A stretch of DNA of 64,000 bases from Diphasiastrum complanatum (GCA_029204225.1 CM055097.1:4424697-4488696); one strand, 5' to 3'. Positions 1-11,118 are shown, counted from the stretch's first letter. Numbers and translations: made by a program. The notes: generated by a model not told the origin, from the sequence alone.

Positions 1-1244
1 GGCGTACCTTTAAGGTCAATCTTAGCGTGAAAACTATGGACCTAGGTCTTTCAATTTCCAACTTTCCAAGTCCCCTTCGAAATTCTATAGTACTATCCAT
101 TGAAATTTGAGTCCAACCAATCTGAAACTTACCACATTAAAAACAGGTCGCGCAAGAAGAAGTCGACGGGAGAGCAAGCCTCTGCGTCATTGGCCCCAGG
201 GCCACCAGCGGCACCGGCCCTCTTGACTTGATCTTTCAAGTTTCCCCATCTTCCCAGCACCTCGCATACGCGTTGATTTAATGAGCACCAAAGAACTGGT
301 CTAAATACCAGATGCTGATGTGAGTTAGAACTCTAATAGGACTCCCCTTATGCTATAAGACTTTAGTGCTAAGAAACATCAGCCAAATTGATAGCATAAA
401 ATCTTTGACAATTTTCTATAGACCCTTTTACTATTATTTCAAAAACCCCATAGGCTTAAACAATGGGTTTTTCTTTTAGGATAACTTCCAAGAGCGCTAC
501 TATGAGTTTCATTCTATTCCACTCACTCAAATGCAATGCATCTTACATTATTGAGAATGCACTGGGCCATGACATAAGAACTTGCAAAAGTAATATACTA
601 AATACTCTTTCAATCTTAAATCAAGGAAAAATGGAACCCAAGCCTAGACTATATTTGTCACTTGGACTTTACTTGATGACTCCCACAAGCTCAGTTTGTC
701 TTGTTTGTCAATTTTAAAAGATCATTCTAGAATCTATATCTAGGAAAAATGGCATGTAACAAGGAATTTATTTACAAATCTGGTTGAAAAAAAAACCAAA
801 AGTTTTACCTTAGTTACTAAAAGACTTCTCAAGCAAGGATGTGGTACAATCTCAGAATTTTTTAAGATAACACCCATGATTTTATAAGAGTGATGGTGTG
901 GCCAATTTTAGCAAGGCCATGAAAAGAGTCAATGATGTGTCCATCATGGAAATTAACAATAACAAGGCTAACGGATATTAGCAAATAATTAACATGCCAT
1001 TTGATAAGCTCTAAAGATAACAATCAACTTAAATGTGCTATACCAAAAAAGGTCATGAGCAAAGAAGCTTGCGAACATGATGACCTCCATGCAAACTCGA
1101 TAGATATCAAGGCTCAAATCTTCATGCAACAAGCACAATTTTTTTTTAGCAAAGTTTTGGTGCCTCTTTTGCAGAGTTTGATAAAATGAAGCTCCAAAAT
1201 TTATGATTAAGAACACGTTTCAGAGCTCTAGAGAATGGAATTTA
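1..1244. other. No supported gene; AT-rich intergenic DNA
   Basis: Short open frames occur on both strands but none shows a recognisable domain, codon bias or splice structure. I see no clear repeat in this stretch. It ends where a Copia-type LTR begins with TGTTGG. Confidence 0.6.
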
Positions 1245-2092
1245 TGTTGGATTATTCTCCGTCCTACTAATCGACTAATCGATTTTTAATCTTCATCCAA
1301 CTGTTTATCCAGTTCTGTAGATTTTCCCATGTCTTTATACAGTCTGCAGAATTACAAGTGTTTTTACATAGTCTGCAGAAATACACGGACAATAGTGTCG
1401 CATTTTCTCTCTCTAGAAGCCCAGCAGTGTCGCCTATCAGGAATTACGTGTAAAAATGCAGTGTCGCATTTTTCGCATTTTTCGCCTGTTAGGAATCTCG
1501 TGTAAAAATGCAGTGTCGCCTTTTTTGCATTTTTCCCTATCAGGAATTCCAAGTAAAAATGCAGTCATGTTTTTCGCATTTATCAAAGTGCCTATGCAAA
1601 AAACTGTTTATGGCAATTGTCGCCGCTTATCAGCAATTATTTTTGAGAAGGAACCGGATGAATGCCAGCGGACTCCAGCCAACTGGCAGTCACATTTGAA
1701 GACCTAAACACTTAGTATAAATCAGCTGTTCATACATCTCTTTTCATCATTATTGTGAATTGTGAAGGAGTTAAGTGTTATTACACGACGCTTCTTGCGC
1801 TCTCATCAAGCAGATCATTTACAATCAGAAAGTATTATTGTTAGCTCTCTATCAAATTTTCAAGCTTGAACTCTCTTGAGCATTTTAGTTCAGTCTTTTA
1901 GAGATTCATTTTAGAATTGATATTGCACTACTGCTTATCAGCATAATTGCTTATTTCAGACTTATTCTCAGTTACTCAGAGACAGCTTTAGAGTGTGCGG
2001 TTTCTATCCGCTATTGTCTTGCGCTCATTAGAATCTTGCTATTTAAGATGAAGACCTTGCTAATCGCCAACGAGTTGTGTTTTGTTGCTACA
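1245..2092 (+). repeat. 5' LTR of a Ty1/Copia retrotransposon
   Basis: The segment starts TGTTGGATTATTC and ends GCTACA, the usual TG..CA borders. It is followed immediately by GGTATCGAAGTG, which resembles a degraded initiator-Met tRNA primer-binding site (TGGTATCAGAGC in plant Copia). A Copia gag reading frame starts a little further downstream. Inside are repeated short units of the type GCAGTGTCGCATTTTTC with CAGTCTGCAGAATTA, and related sequence reappears at about 24650-24900. The LTR assignment rests on borders and context; no matching 3' LTR was found nearby. Confidence 0.65.
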
Positions 2093-2209
2093 GGTATCGA
2101 AGTGAATCTGAAGGCGACATATAAGACTCAAAATGGAGATCGAAGAATGGTAAAGTTGTCGTGTTTATTATCCTCAATATATCAGATACTCAAATTGGCC
2201 ACATAGCTT

Positions 2210-3045
2210 AAGCTAAAACTTCGAAAGAAGTTTGGGACATTATGAGCTCACTATATAATGTGAGAGACATAACTACTAAGTTACATCTTTGAAGGAAATT
2301 TTTCACACTCAAGATGTCAAATGATGATTCTCTTCATAATCATATTAACCAGTTTAAGAATCTCTTGAAACAGATGGTCGTTGTCGGATCAGTCATAGAC
2401 GATCAAGACGCAATTATGACATTGCTTTCAAGCCTACCCTCTACATATGAGAACTGGGTGATGATCATCACAACACACTCAGATTTAACTCTTACCAGCG
2501 TTATCGCTATGTTGCTGCAAGAAGATAATCGAAGAATGCAAGACACTTTGTATACCTCTTCATCTCATGCTCTATATGTCAACAAGGGCTTGAAACGACA
2601 AAAGCAGAAAAGCTCCAAGCAGTCTGCATCGAACTAGAAACAGACTCAAAGTCAAGAACAATCATCAAATCCACATTCGTCAAAGAAGAAGATGTTTTGC
2701 AAGTATTGCAAATGCAATAACTATGAAATCCAAGATTGCCGAATTCTCAAGCAAAGAATGCAGCCAAGCAACATGATCAACAAGCAAATACAGTTACAAC
2801 ATCTCCTGAAACTCATCTCGGAGTCTTTTATCATTATCACTTTATACGTGGATAATACATTGCTTTTTAGCAACAATACCGATCTGATAAAAAAAGGCAA
2901 GACAATGCTATCTTCTGAATTCAACATGACCGATCTAGGCGAAGCTCATTTTTGCCTTGGTATTCAAATCCACAGAGACAGAAATCCAAAGTTGATCTAC
3001 ATTACTCAACAGTGGTACATCTACAATATGTTAGTCAGACATTAG
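2210..3045 (+). pseudogene. Internally deleted Copia gag-RT remnant
   Basis: From about 2210 the translation follows the Copia capsid (UBN2/gag) pattern: KTSKEVWDIMSSLY, then a block with LLSSLPSTYENWV at about 2430-2460 and a stop near 2637. A zinc-knuckle-like CKYCKCNNYEIQDC follows at about 2695-2740, with the usual His replaced. The frame then jumps directly into the Copia reverse transcriptase palm, LYVDNTLLFSNN, at about 2835-2880, and DLGEAHFCLGIQI further on. Protease, integrase and the first half of RT are missing, so this is a deletion derivative. The catalytic YVDD is YVDN here. It ends where a different element begins at 3041. Not functional. Confidence 0.85.
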
Positions 3046-3072
3046 AGGAGTTCTCAATATCAAAAAGACCCT
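3041..3072 (+). repeat. Left terminal inverted repeat of the ATTAGAGGAGTT family (gene-bearing type)
   Basis: The sequence starts ATTAGAGGAGTT and continues CTCAATATCAAAAAGACCC. The same subtype forms the left end of the 3.7 kb element at 11119. It lies left of an unrecognised multi-exon gene (3669-4936) related to the gene inside that element. The matching right end is not certain: the copy ending at 5372 belongs to a separate small MITE that may be nested in this element. Confidence 0.7.
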
Positions 3073-3668
3073 TTATGGAATGCCATGTAGGATATAGAAA
3101 AATATCAAAATAAAAAAAAACAATATTGTTTATTTGCTTGCCCCCACCACTCCCAAGGCCTCCCCAACTCCCAATGATCTAACCACAGTGTCTAAAGTCA
3201 CAGTTAAGAACTGTTAACAGCTCGCAATATAACTTGACTAAATTCAAAAATATTCCCTCCATTGGTTACTAAAAGGGCAATAGAATATGACCGCCATCCC
3301 CAAATTCGAATCAGGAAAAATTGCAAAATGTCTACATATGCATTCCTTCCACGAGAATGGAAATATGGGCGCCATCTCCAATTATGAACGCCATCATCAC
3401 TTTGGAATGGAAATATGAGCGCCAACTACCTATTGGAATGAAAAAATGAGTGGCATTTCCAAATTTGAATCAAGCATACAAGCATGGAGATTGGATTGAT
3501 CATACATAGTATATAATATCATCAAAGATGAGTGCTTTGCTTTGCTTCATAGATCTGGTCATAGAACTTTGATGCAACTGATTACTCTATTATTTTTTTG
3601 ATGATGACATTGTATCAGTCTTCTTGCGAAGATTGAGAAATCACAACAAAATATTGTTAAACTATAAT

Positions 3669-4936
3669 TCAATATAATTCTAAACTCCATGCCATCATGC
3701 AAATAAAAAACGTAACCTTTGCATCAACAATCTCTATGTTGGTATTTACAATCAGCCCATTCGGCCTGGGAAATAGCTCCACCATCCTCTTGTACATGGA
3801 CTTAACCATGGAATGGGTGGCATGCAAAGAATTCATTGTCATGCACACAGGTGTGCAGCTTCCAGTATAATCCACTTTCATGGATATGACGTGCACACTC
3901 CAATGTTTGCTGCCAGAAAATGACAAGCAATGAATTACGAGAATCTATAAGAGTTTCCAAAAAATAAATCTTACAGAAAACAACACCATGGACGGCAAGG
4001 TCTTTCGCATCTTTGCAGACATAGTCGGCAATACCTTTTAAAATAACTCTTTTTTGCTTATTGTTCAGTATTTTCTTTTGTAATGTGTTTACTTCTACAT
4101 TTATTTGACAATATGAGGTACGCAATGTTTGTACAATTAGTTTCATATTGTCAGTTCCTTGGCTAAGGTTTAATACAGTATCTTGCAAACGAGAATTATC
4201 TATCTTCAAGATTTCATTCTCTTCTTTCGTTTGCAACAAAAGAGTTTTTTTTTCTCTATAGTCAATAAGCAAACCATTCAACATATTTTCCAAATGGTGG
4301 ATTTTTTTCATTGAATTACTAATGCCATAACTTTTCAATCTTTCACAATTATCCAATAGACCATTGTATCCTTCACACAAAAATAGTATGAGTTGTGTGA
4401 CTGATCTAAAATTTGGATGTTGCATTGAGCTTGGATCGATTGCATACAAACTTCCATCATCACAATGTTTCCTGTCTTCCATCCTTTGGTGAGCTGGCAA
4501 GGTGGATCCTTTCAAATTTTTTCTCGATAGTGGAGCATATTCTATGGGAAGATCAATATGGAGATGATATTTAGACATCTTAATAATCGATAGATAACAA
4601 ATATCGTTGTTGGAATACTCCAAGAGTACCAAAGCAATCAGCACCAAAAGAAACTTACTCTTGCCAAGCCCCTTGTGAGCCCAAGCCCTGGCCTCCTCGG
4701 AGATCTTTTTGCTGCACCCTGGTTTCACAGAAAAAGCCTTTGGTGCTTATGGTCACAACAAAAGCAACACAAAACCCAAGGGCATGGATATAGTCTGCCC
4801 CACCCACCACGTGGGGTCTCGGAAAGAAAGTGAATCTGTGCCCCCGGTTGATTCTCTCTTGCATGAGGTTCACAAAATCAGTGTGCCCTTGAGCATCCTT
4901 CCAATATGACTCCAGCTTTTCGTATTCCCTCTGCAA
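3669..4936 (-). CDS. Unrecognised multi-exon coiled-coil gene, family U copy 1
   Basis: I do not recognise the protein. Reading the minus strand there are three likely exons. The first is about 4936-4657, preceded by an AG acceptor and ended by GTAAGT; it contains LESYWKDAQGH and RFTFFPRPHVVGG. The second is about 4580-3975 and ends before GTAAGA. It holds HIDLPIEYAPL, then DGSLYAIDPSS, then LCEGYNGLLDNCERLKSYG, followed by a long coiled coil rich in E, K, L and N. The third is about 3918-3669, from a GGCAG acceptor to a stop. The central block matches the gene at 11290-12350 position by position (DGSLYAIDPSS against DGTLFPHDPST; GLLDNCERLKSYG against GLLGYCERLQNHG). Both copies sit inside sequence with ATTAGAGGAGTT ends and point toward the left end. 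No in-frame stop is seen within the proposed exons, so it may be intact. Alternatives are a captured host gene or the transposon's own protein. Confidence 0.55.
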
Positions 4937-4949
4937 TGAAATTTCGAAT

Positions 4950-5700
4950 TATTACAAAATAGTACCAAACAATAAACAACAGTACCAAACAATAGCCAAC
5001 ATTGTATTTACTCATTAGAGGAGTTCTAAATCCAAAAAAGACCCTTTGTATTTTTTCTCAAATTTTTCTTACACGACCAATCAAAACACTCAAATTTGAA
5101 ATCTACGTAACGTAACTTTTTGAGTCCACATTTTGATTCCATAATAAAAATGGCATAGCTTTTTAGTGGTAAGTCCGAATTTAGTGAAGTTTAGTGCATT
5201 GGAAAGCGCTCGACAAGGGCTTTCCAATGATATGTTAGATGACATACTTCTGAGCTACAATTAAAAAAGTTATGGCAAGTCAAAAGTAATAGTGTTCTAA
5301 TATTTTAATAATAAAAAAGGCATCTTGCACGAAATCTTAAAGGGTCTTTTTGGAACTCAAAACTCCTCTAATATGATACAATAGCTTCAAAACTATCAAG
5401 CATTTTCAGAAAACTATCAAACAAGGCATGAAAGTGCCAACAGTTTTAAAAAGCGAATCCAGAAGTATCAAAAGTACCAAACAGGATCTTAAAAGTACCA
5501 AACATTACATAGAAATTGCCAAACAATATCAAAAAGCGAATCCAGAAGTACTAATAGTACCAAAAAAATCATAAAAGTACCAAAAAAACAACATGAAAAT
5601 TATTAAAAGTCCCAAAGGTTTCATTATAGTGACTACATTGAGTCATAAGCTTCAAAAGAACGAAAAGTACCAAACAGAAAAAGGAGACTACCATAAAATT
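4950..5700. repeat. Cluster of AGTACCAAA words (interrupted by a MITE)
   Basis: At 4950-5005 and again at 5395-5690 the word AGTACCAAA and near variants recur at short irregular spacing. The 359-bp MITE at 5014-5372 interrupts the tract. The same word density is seen at 20580-21860. No coding sense is visible. In both places a minus-strand reading frame lies just to the right. Confidence 0.6.
5014..5372. mobile_element. MITE, 359 bp, ATTAGAGGAGTT termini (copy 1)
   Basis: The left end is ATTAGAGGAGTTCTAAATCC, followed by AAAAAAGACCCTTT. The right end is AAGGGTCTTTTTGG, then AACTCAAAACTCCTCTAAT, so the termini are imperfect inverted repeats of about 30 bp. The interior (for example CTACGTAACGTAACTTTTTG) is shared along its whole length with 8403-8778 and 19099-19472. 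It has no coding capacity. No clear target-site duplication could be read. It lies upstream of, or in an intron of, the family U gene. Confidence 0.9.
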
Positions 5701-5733
5701 TACTTCCTCCTCTGCAACCTCCCTTCCAAGGGA

Positions 5734-6171
5734 CTAGGCATCCGTTTGCACTTCAAAACTTTTTAGCATGCGTTTGGTCAAAATAAGTTCATCATCCACT
5801 TCTTTTCTCTCCTCTTCATTGGGAGGAGTCCGTGTCCACAACTCAACCAGGCGCTTCTCCAGCTCATGAATCTCATCCTTGATTATTTGGACGACTATGT
5901 TTTCACCCTGCCTGACCAGCAGTTTTTCTTTCTTCTTTTGAATGTTGTCCTTCAATTCTGACAACCTTGCAAACCTGATCTTTCTGCGACTCTGATTCAT
6001 CACCTCCACCTCAGACATATATCCTAGAGGGGATAGAGCAGTGTGGGACACATTGTCCTCACCTACGAATTTGTTGGAGTGCTCTCTCTTGCCTCCAACT
6101 TTTAACTGCCCACTTTGAGAGGGCCTTTTGATTTTCTGACTGCGGTTGAATAGGCTGTTTAAGCATATCAC
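5734..6171 (-). CDS. Unrecognised Lys/Glu-rich frame with coiled-coil C-terminal half
   Basis: An open frame of about 145 codons. The first half is basic and Ser-rich (KIKRPSQSGQLKVGGKREHS). From about residue 65 it has alternating charged and hydrophobic heptads typical of a coiled coil (RLSELKDNIQKKKEKLLV, later EIHELEKRLVELW). I see no catalytic motif. It sits just right of the AGTACC-word cluster and left of a Gypsy remnant on the same strand, so it could be an exon of the family U element or a separate transposon gene. The start is uncertain because an upstream exon is possible. Confidence 0.35.
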   Translation of the reverse strand: MICLNSLFNRSQKIKRPSQSGQLKVGGKREHSNKFVGEDNVSHTALSPLGYMSEVEVMNQSRRKIRFARLSELKDNIQKKKEKLLVRQGENIVVQIIKDEIHELEKRLVELWTRTPPNEEERKEVDDELILTKRMLKSFEVQTDA

Positions 6172-6232
6172 GCATCTATTTCTATCTGTTAGTTAATTGG
6201 ATGTCTATAATTTTCTTTTTCTATAACCGAGG

Positions 6233-7091
6233 TTAGGTTGGATTTTGTTTAGGTGGTGTGGTTACCTCTTGAATTAGTTCTTCGTGAACGACATCACATA
6301 CTTCATTTGGGAGCACTTCCCACTGGTAGACTTTCGGTTTTGGCCTATATGCCATCGTGGGGATTACCTTGGATGGAAGTTGCACATGAGCCATGGGGCC
6401 TGACAACTTTATCTCCTTAGGGATCAATTTAAGTGCAAAACGTCGATTGTTGAGATAATTGAGAATTTGGTCATCACTCATTTCCTCACCATTCTCCAAA
6501 AGAGTCCCATCTTCCGATACTTGGGTTACGGAAACAAAGGCTTCCCTTGGGCACCAGGCTCTGGGAATAGGGTCAATCATCGTCAAGGCAATGATAGAGG
6601 TCTTAGTATCAGTAGAAGGTGGTATGATGTAGGTTTCTTTTCTCACAGTGGTTTCTATGATGCATTTGTTAGAATCAGCACAATCCACTATATGGCTAAT
6701 GCTTAATTCCAATTAACTATATCTGTTGAGTGCGTATAGTGTCCTTTCATCATGATTGGAACACTATCTGAAGCATCATATGTGGTTGATGGCCAATCAT
6801 CAACAGCTTTGGCTGGCTTCACTTGGCCTGTTGAGTCAATAGCGACTTTCTCATCATTATTGCCAAAGGTAATTTTACTTCGTTTCCAATCTTGAACCAC
6901 CCCTGCCAACTGTAGCTACGGCGTACCAAGAAGGACCTTGTAAGGATGTACATCGTCGGGTAATCGGGTAAATCTCGTTTAACACATTCAATATTTACTC
7001 CTGCAATCCGAATGGGTATATTCAATAGGTGTCCTGCAGGGTCAGTGATTCTTTGATCTGCCATTCTCAGCTTATAGCATGCTAGATCCAA
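6233..7091 (-). pseudogene. Ty3/Gypsy protease and PR-RT spacer remnant
   Basis: Read on the minus strand in three frames. The first block has LACYKLRMADQRI and DPAGHLLNIPIRIAGV, the second half of a retropepsin. Next comes GVVQDWKRSKITFGN, the typical post-protease block. Last is a spacer domain with MSDDQILNYLNNRRFALK, which matches LTDEQILNHMDPTRFGVR of the plus-strand Gypsy element at about 33985. At least two frameshifts separate the pieces, and the catalytic D-S/T-G part and the RT are absent. An old, inactive fragment. Confidence 0.7.
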
Positions 7092-7743
7092 TTGGGTAAA
7101 ATGTGAAGGATTTCAGATCATTATGATCCAATCCACTTGAAAGATCTTGGGTTAGAAAGAGAAATACACTACCAATCTCACCAATGTAGAAAAATCAGCA
7201 TCTACACACAAAATGAGATGCAAACACTAATAGAACTTGATCAAACTTGAATGATATGATAATGTACTATTGCTGTCCATACAAAACCAGCAAGCTACTT
7301 TTCATTCACATGTGTGAAACCAAAAATAGAAATTATAGATCATTCTACACATAAAATTGCATGCAATCACAAGGATAGTGCACCACTGGATAATAGAACC
7401 CAAGAGAACCATGTATAAGCATGAAATGAGATAGAGAAGAGAGAACATCACTCTTTCCACAGGTTACATCCTTTTATAATGGGTCCAAAACCTATTTCGC
7501 CACTTGGCTTTCCCTCCAAAATGCTAACCCTACAATTTTTGGGTCTAGATTCAAAGTACCCAACATTCAAATTTGAATCTACTCAAACTCGTCTTCTAAC
7601 TTTCCCACACTTTCAAAAAGTGATTATTCAAATGACATTTAGACTAATGAACTTTGAGAAGTCAATCTATGTCTAAAAACAAAGTTGGCCTCAATATGTC
7701 AAATATGAAAATATAGCACATATGATCAAACTAGTTGAATCTT
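7092..7743. other. Probable 3' LTR region of the minus-strand Copia element
   Basis: No coding sequence is supported. The stretch lies directly downstream (minus-strand sense) of the Copia pol stop at 7744. There GAGGGAGTGTGAAAG looks like a polypurine tract running into an LTR start. The far LTR border was not resolved. Confidence 0.4.
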
Positions 7744-7935
7744 TCACACTCCCTCTTCAACTAATTTTAGCATAGACTTTGATAACACTCCAAGTGAAGT
7801 CCTATGCTTCATGAACAAGTCATTTCCCAATGCTTTGGTGAAGATATCAGCTACACATTCTCTTGAGGACACATGTTGAAGCTCCACCTCCTTTGCAATG
7901 ACTTGCTCCCTCACAAAATGTTGCAATATCATTTC
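7744..7935 (-). pseudogene. Copia RNase H C-terminus
   Basis: The minus-strand translation includes HFVREQVIAKEVELQHVSS and then ADIFTKALGNDLF, the conserved end of Copia polyproteins (family pattern: IADIFTKPL). It ends in KLVEEGV and a stop next to the likely polypurine tract. The preceding frame (to 8340) is scrambled by mutations and does not give the rest of RNase H. Remnant only. Confidence 0.85.
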
Positions 7936-8402
7936 AATGAGACATGAAAAATCACATAGAATGTAAATGAGATGATTCCTCCATGCTATCAACTTTGAAC
8001 TCTTTGGAAAAATACAGCAAACAAACAATAAATGTGAGTGATCAACTTTTGCTTGCATGTTTCCTCCTTCTTTGTCCTTTGTTGCCATGTATTCACCATG
8101 ATACTCCATGAATGAGCCTCCATCTCCATCTTGCCATAAGATGCCATCATCACTTGATGACTTGGCCATAAATGAGTGACATAATGAACCTCCAATAGAT
8201 TCATTTCCATCAGAAAAACCAGCCAAGAATGCTAGTACAAATCCAACATCAAAATGATGTTCACCAATGTAGCTAGTTTCAGCATATCTTGACAATTTGC
8301 ATACATCCACATGAAAATGCTCAAACATGAGATAGAACAAGTAAAGTAAACTTGAACAACACTTCCTTGCTGCTCCTTTGACCTTACTTGAGTCTTCAGT
8401 AC

Positions 8403-8778
8403 ATTAGAGGAGTTTTGAACTCCAAAAAGACCCTTTAAGAATTCGTGCAAGATGTTGTTTATATTATTAAAATATTATGACACTAATACTTTTGACTTGC
8501 CATAGCTTTTTATTCGTAGCTTAGAAGTGTGTCATCTAACATATCATTGAAAAGCCCTTGTCAAGCGCTTTCCAATGCACCAAACTCCGCTAAATTCGGA
8601 CTTACCACTAAAAAGTTATGCCATTTTTAGTGTGGAATCAAAATGTGGACTCAAAAAGTTACGTTACGTAGATTTCAAATTCGAGTGTTTTGATTGGTCC
8701 ATGTGTAAGAAAAAATTGAGAAAAAAATATAAAAGAATTATTACAAAGGGTCTTTTCTGGATATAGAACTCCTCTTAT
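8403..8778. mobile_element. MITE, 376 bp, ATTAGAGGAGTT termini (copy 2), nested in Copia
   Basis: It runs from ATTAGAGGAGTTTTGAACTC to GAACTCCTCTTAT and is in inverted orientation relative to 5014-5372. The interior matches copies 1 and 3, including AGCTTAGAAGTGTGTCATC and ACGTTACGTAGATTTCAAA. It sits in the spacer between the integrase and RNase H remnants of the minus-strand Copia element, so it inserted after that element did. No target-site duplication was recognisable. Confidence 0.9.
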
Positions 8779-9059
8779 GAATTTGCAAAAATAGATCCAT
8801 GACATCTTTGCCAATTACCTCTCCTTTCATGCTCTTGACTAGCTCCAAACTGCCAACTTGCCTTTTGACTAGTTGAAGCCCTTTGAGATCAACCTCTTGA
8901 TCTTCAACTTGACCATCAAAGTCATTGACCAAACTTTGTTTTCCAGATTCATTACTTGATTTTACATCATGATAACATCCATCCACTTTCATAGCTCCAT
9001 CTATACAAGAAGACTCATCCAAAAGATGTTTCACTCTTCATAAGAGTTTGATACTCCAA

Positions 9060-9260
9060 CAATCACTTTGTTAGTAGAAGCAATTTAAACCTTGTAGGCT
9101 GTACCCACCTCACTATATCCAACAAAAATACCTCTTCTTGAAGATGGATCCTCTTTGGTCCTATCATCAAGAGTAATGTTGACATTTGACACTCGGCCTG
9201 TAGCATCTCAAAAGGTGTCCTTCCATCCAAAATAGCACTCGGCCACCTATTGAACATCCA
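9060..9260 (-). pseudogene. Copia integrase C-terminal fragment
   Basis: Minus strand, with a frame change: an ILDGRTPFEML block (typical of the end of Copia integrase, '..GKTPYELL') is followed by DPSSRRGIFVGYSEVGTAY, equivalent to the 'FLGYS..KAYR' motif. A frameshift separates the two. No catalytic DDE residues remain. Confidence 0.75.
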
Positions 9261-9318
9261 AACCATCCTCATCAAGAGTAAGATTACCTTGCTTCTCTCC
9301 TTGATCTCTCTTCTTCTT

Positions 9319-9660
9319 TTAGCACTCACTTGCAAAGTGTCCTTTGATGCCACAATAGAAACACCTGATCTTTGATCTATCCTTGTTTTTGCCACTTGAA
9401 GAAGCATCTACTTGATCTTGCCATTTAGACCACTTACTTTTGGTTTTGCCCTTGAATTTGCCCTTTGTGAACACAACATCCTCTTGAAGTGTCGATGTAG
9501 ATTCACCTCTTGCTTGAAGCCTATATTCTTCATTGATCAAGATTTCTTGAAGATCCATCAAACTTGGCAAAGTCTTTTGAATAGCAATACTTTGAACAAT
9601 GTTAGCATGAGCATCCAACAGGCCATTAAGAATCACTTGAACAAGCTAGAGCTTTCATCA
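9319..9660 (-). pseudogene. Copia gag, C-terminal part with zinc knuckle
   Basis: The minus-strand frame includes LPSLMDLQEILINEEYRLQ followed by a Lys/Ser-rich linker and the nucleocapsid zinc knuckle CFYCGIKGHFASEC, a perfect CX2CX4HX4C. It is separated by a frame break from the gag N-terminal block at 9747-10058 of the same element. Confidence 0.88.
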
Positions 9661-9746
9661 ATGCAAGCTAACTCATCATTCAATGCTTTCATCCTCAAAA
9701 CAAAAGTACTTGGACTTTCTTCATTCTTTTGCAAACAAGAAAAGAT

Positions 9747-10058
9747 TTACCTTCTTAGAGTCAACACTCTAAAAGTAGACTTGGATTCATAAAGCTTCTT
9801 CAATGAATACCAAGCTTCCAAAGATGATGTGCACTTACCAACTTCCTTGAGAAACTCATTGGTAACATTCATCTTGATCATGTGTAGAGCCTTCTTGGCC
9901 CTCTTGTCATACCTCACTTGATCTTGTTGTGTTGCTGGTCTCTCCTCCAAACCTACAACAATATCCAAAACATCATTCATCTCAAGAAGTGATTCCAATT
10001 TCACTTTCCATAATGAATAGTTACTTGAGATAAGCCTATCTCCTTTGAACAACAACAA
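9747..10058 (-). pseudogene. Copia gag N-terminal (capsid) fragment
   Basis: The minus-strand frame begins FKGDRLISSNYSLWKVKLES, the Copia gag opening (family pattern 'L.G.NY..W...M...L'). It continues with LEAWYSLKKLYESKS, equivalent to the '..AKEAWDIL...Y' helix. About 30 bp further upstream is the tRNA-Met-like primer site. It joins the zinc-knuckle piece by a frameshift. Confidence 0.85.
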
Positions 10059-10131
10059 ATGTTTTCAAAGGAAATCACAAAGATTTGAAACTATCTCAAA
10101 AATTCTCTTCCAGCACTTATACCAAGGTCAA

Positions 10132-10943
10132 TTTTCTACATTGCAAATGGTGTAAATTGTGTTGTCTTTTAAACCAACGATCAATAGATGATTTTGGATC
10201 TTAATGATTGACAAAATCTTCACAATATATACCCACCTTTGCTACATTGGCAAAGGAATGTGGCCTCAATATTCCGATATGCCATCTTAGAAGACATAGA
10301 GAGGTCTGGAGTCACTACTTCAGGTGTCGAGGTATGTGCATTCTTGATAATTTTTCATGTTGCTTAATCAGATTGTTGAAATAAACAAACAAATGTTGAA
10401 GTTTTTTATCGTCTTATTTGTTTGTGTCTCAAATATTGTCACAAGTTAGTATTCTAGCAGTGTGCATCGGTTATCGAGTCAAGCCAAATCCGACTATTCC
10501 TATGAATGGTTGTGACTCGATAGATCCTACATTGTTTGATTGTACGGGATCAGTGGATACATCATATGCCTATTGCTAATTAGTTGTTGGGAGCTTCTAG
10601 GACCATAGGGGTTCGGGAAGGTGTTGAGAAGAACTCCCATTTCGTACATTTTCTGGTAGAGATGTTTTGCAAGTCATCGGGGGTAGGTCGACCCTTTTAT
10701 GGGATGCAGAGGTTCTTTGTACGCATGTGGAAGTACAAATCGACACTGCGTTGACGAGATGAAAGCTCTTCCTATGTTTCATGTTAGTCACCTAAAATTC
10801 CATTAATATTGTCATGCCCTTTGTTTCTCCTAACATAGCAGATCGAGTAATGGTCACAAACACTTTTCAAAAGCAATACTTTTCAAAATACACAATAACA
10901 TAGTTTGAATGAAGAAAAAATGTTTTGTCAAGGATCAGCCTCT
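10132..10943. other. Mostly unassigned; weak Gypsy integrase C-terminal trace
   Basis: The first part probably holds remains of the 5' LTR of the minus-strand Copia element. On the plus strand at 10765-10800 the translation LPMFHVSHLKF matches the 'VFHVSQLK' motif found at the end of Gypsy integrases, and the 180 bp before it may be the decayed rest of that domain. Nothing else is supported. Confidence 0.4.
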
Positions 10944-11118
10944 CTAATTTTGATTCTCTACAACAATCATTTTGAGCACAAATTTCCTTGTCATTTCTTC
11001 CAAGATATTTGAAAAGAATTGTGTTGAGATTAATAAGACTTGCCTATGGATGTTTGTGAATGCATCCCTCCATAATATATCCCAAGCTTCTATCGAGGAT
11101 TGGGTTGTTCTGATATGC
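10944..11118 (-). pseudogene. Possible Copia gag helix remnant
   Basis: The minus-strand translation SIEAWDILWRDAFTNIHRQV has the pattern of the Copia gag 'AKEAWDILxxxY....R...L' helix. It is cut at 11118 by the left end of the 3.7 kb terminal-inverted-repeat element, so that element probably inserted here. Evidence is one short motif. Confidence 0.35.

Larger units (their letters stand above)
7744..10131 (-). mobile_element. Internally deleted Ty1/Copia retrotransposon body
   Basis: In minus-strand order: a primer-binding-site-like TTGGTATAAGTGCTGG at about 10115-10131; the gag N-terminus (9747-10058); gag with a zinc knuckle (9319-9660); an integrase C-terminal part (9060-9260); a spacer with a nested MITE; and the RNase H C-terminus ending at 7744. 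The RT palm and the integrase catalytic core are missing, so most of pol has been deleted. It is non-autonomous. Exact LTR limits are not established. Confidence 0.8.

Noticed and set aside
463-717. 84-codon frame near the window start
   Set aside because: No recognisable domain, no splice context and composition like the surrounding non-coding DNA.
5014-5372. Reading 3041-5372 as one complete element with matching ends
   Set aside because: The right end at 5372 pairs better with the left end at 5014 to give a MITE identical in layout to two other copies, so the right end of the 3041 element remains unknown.
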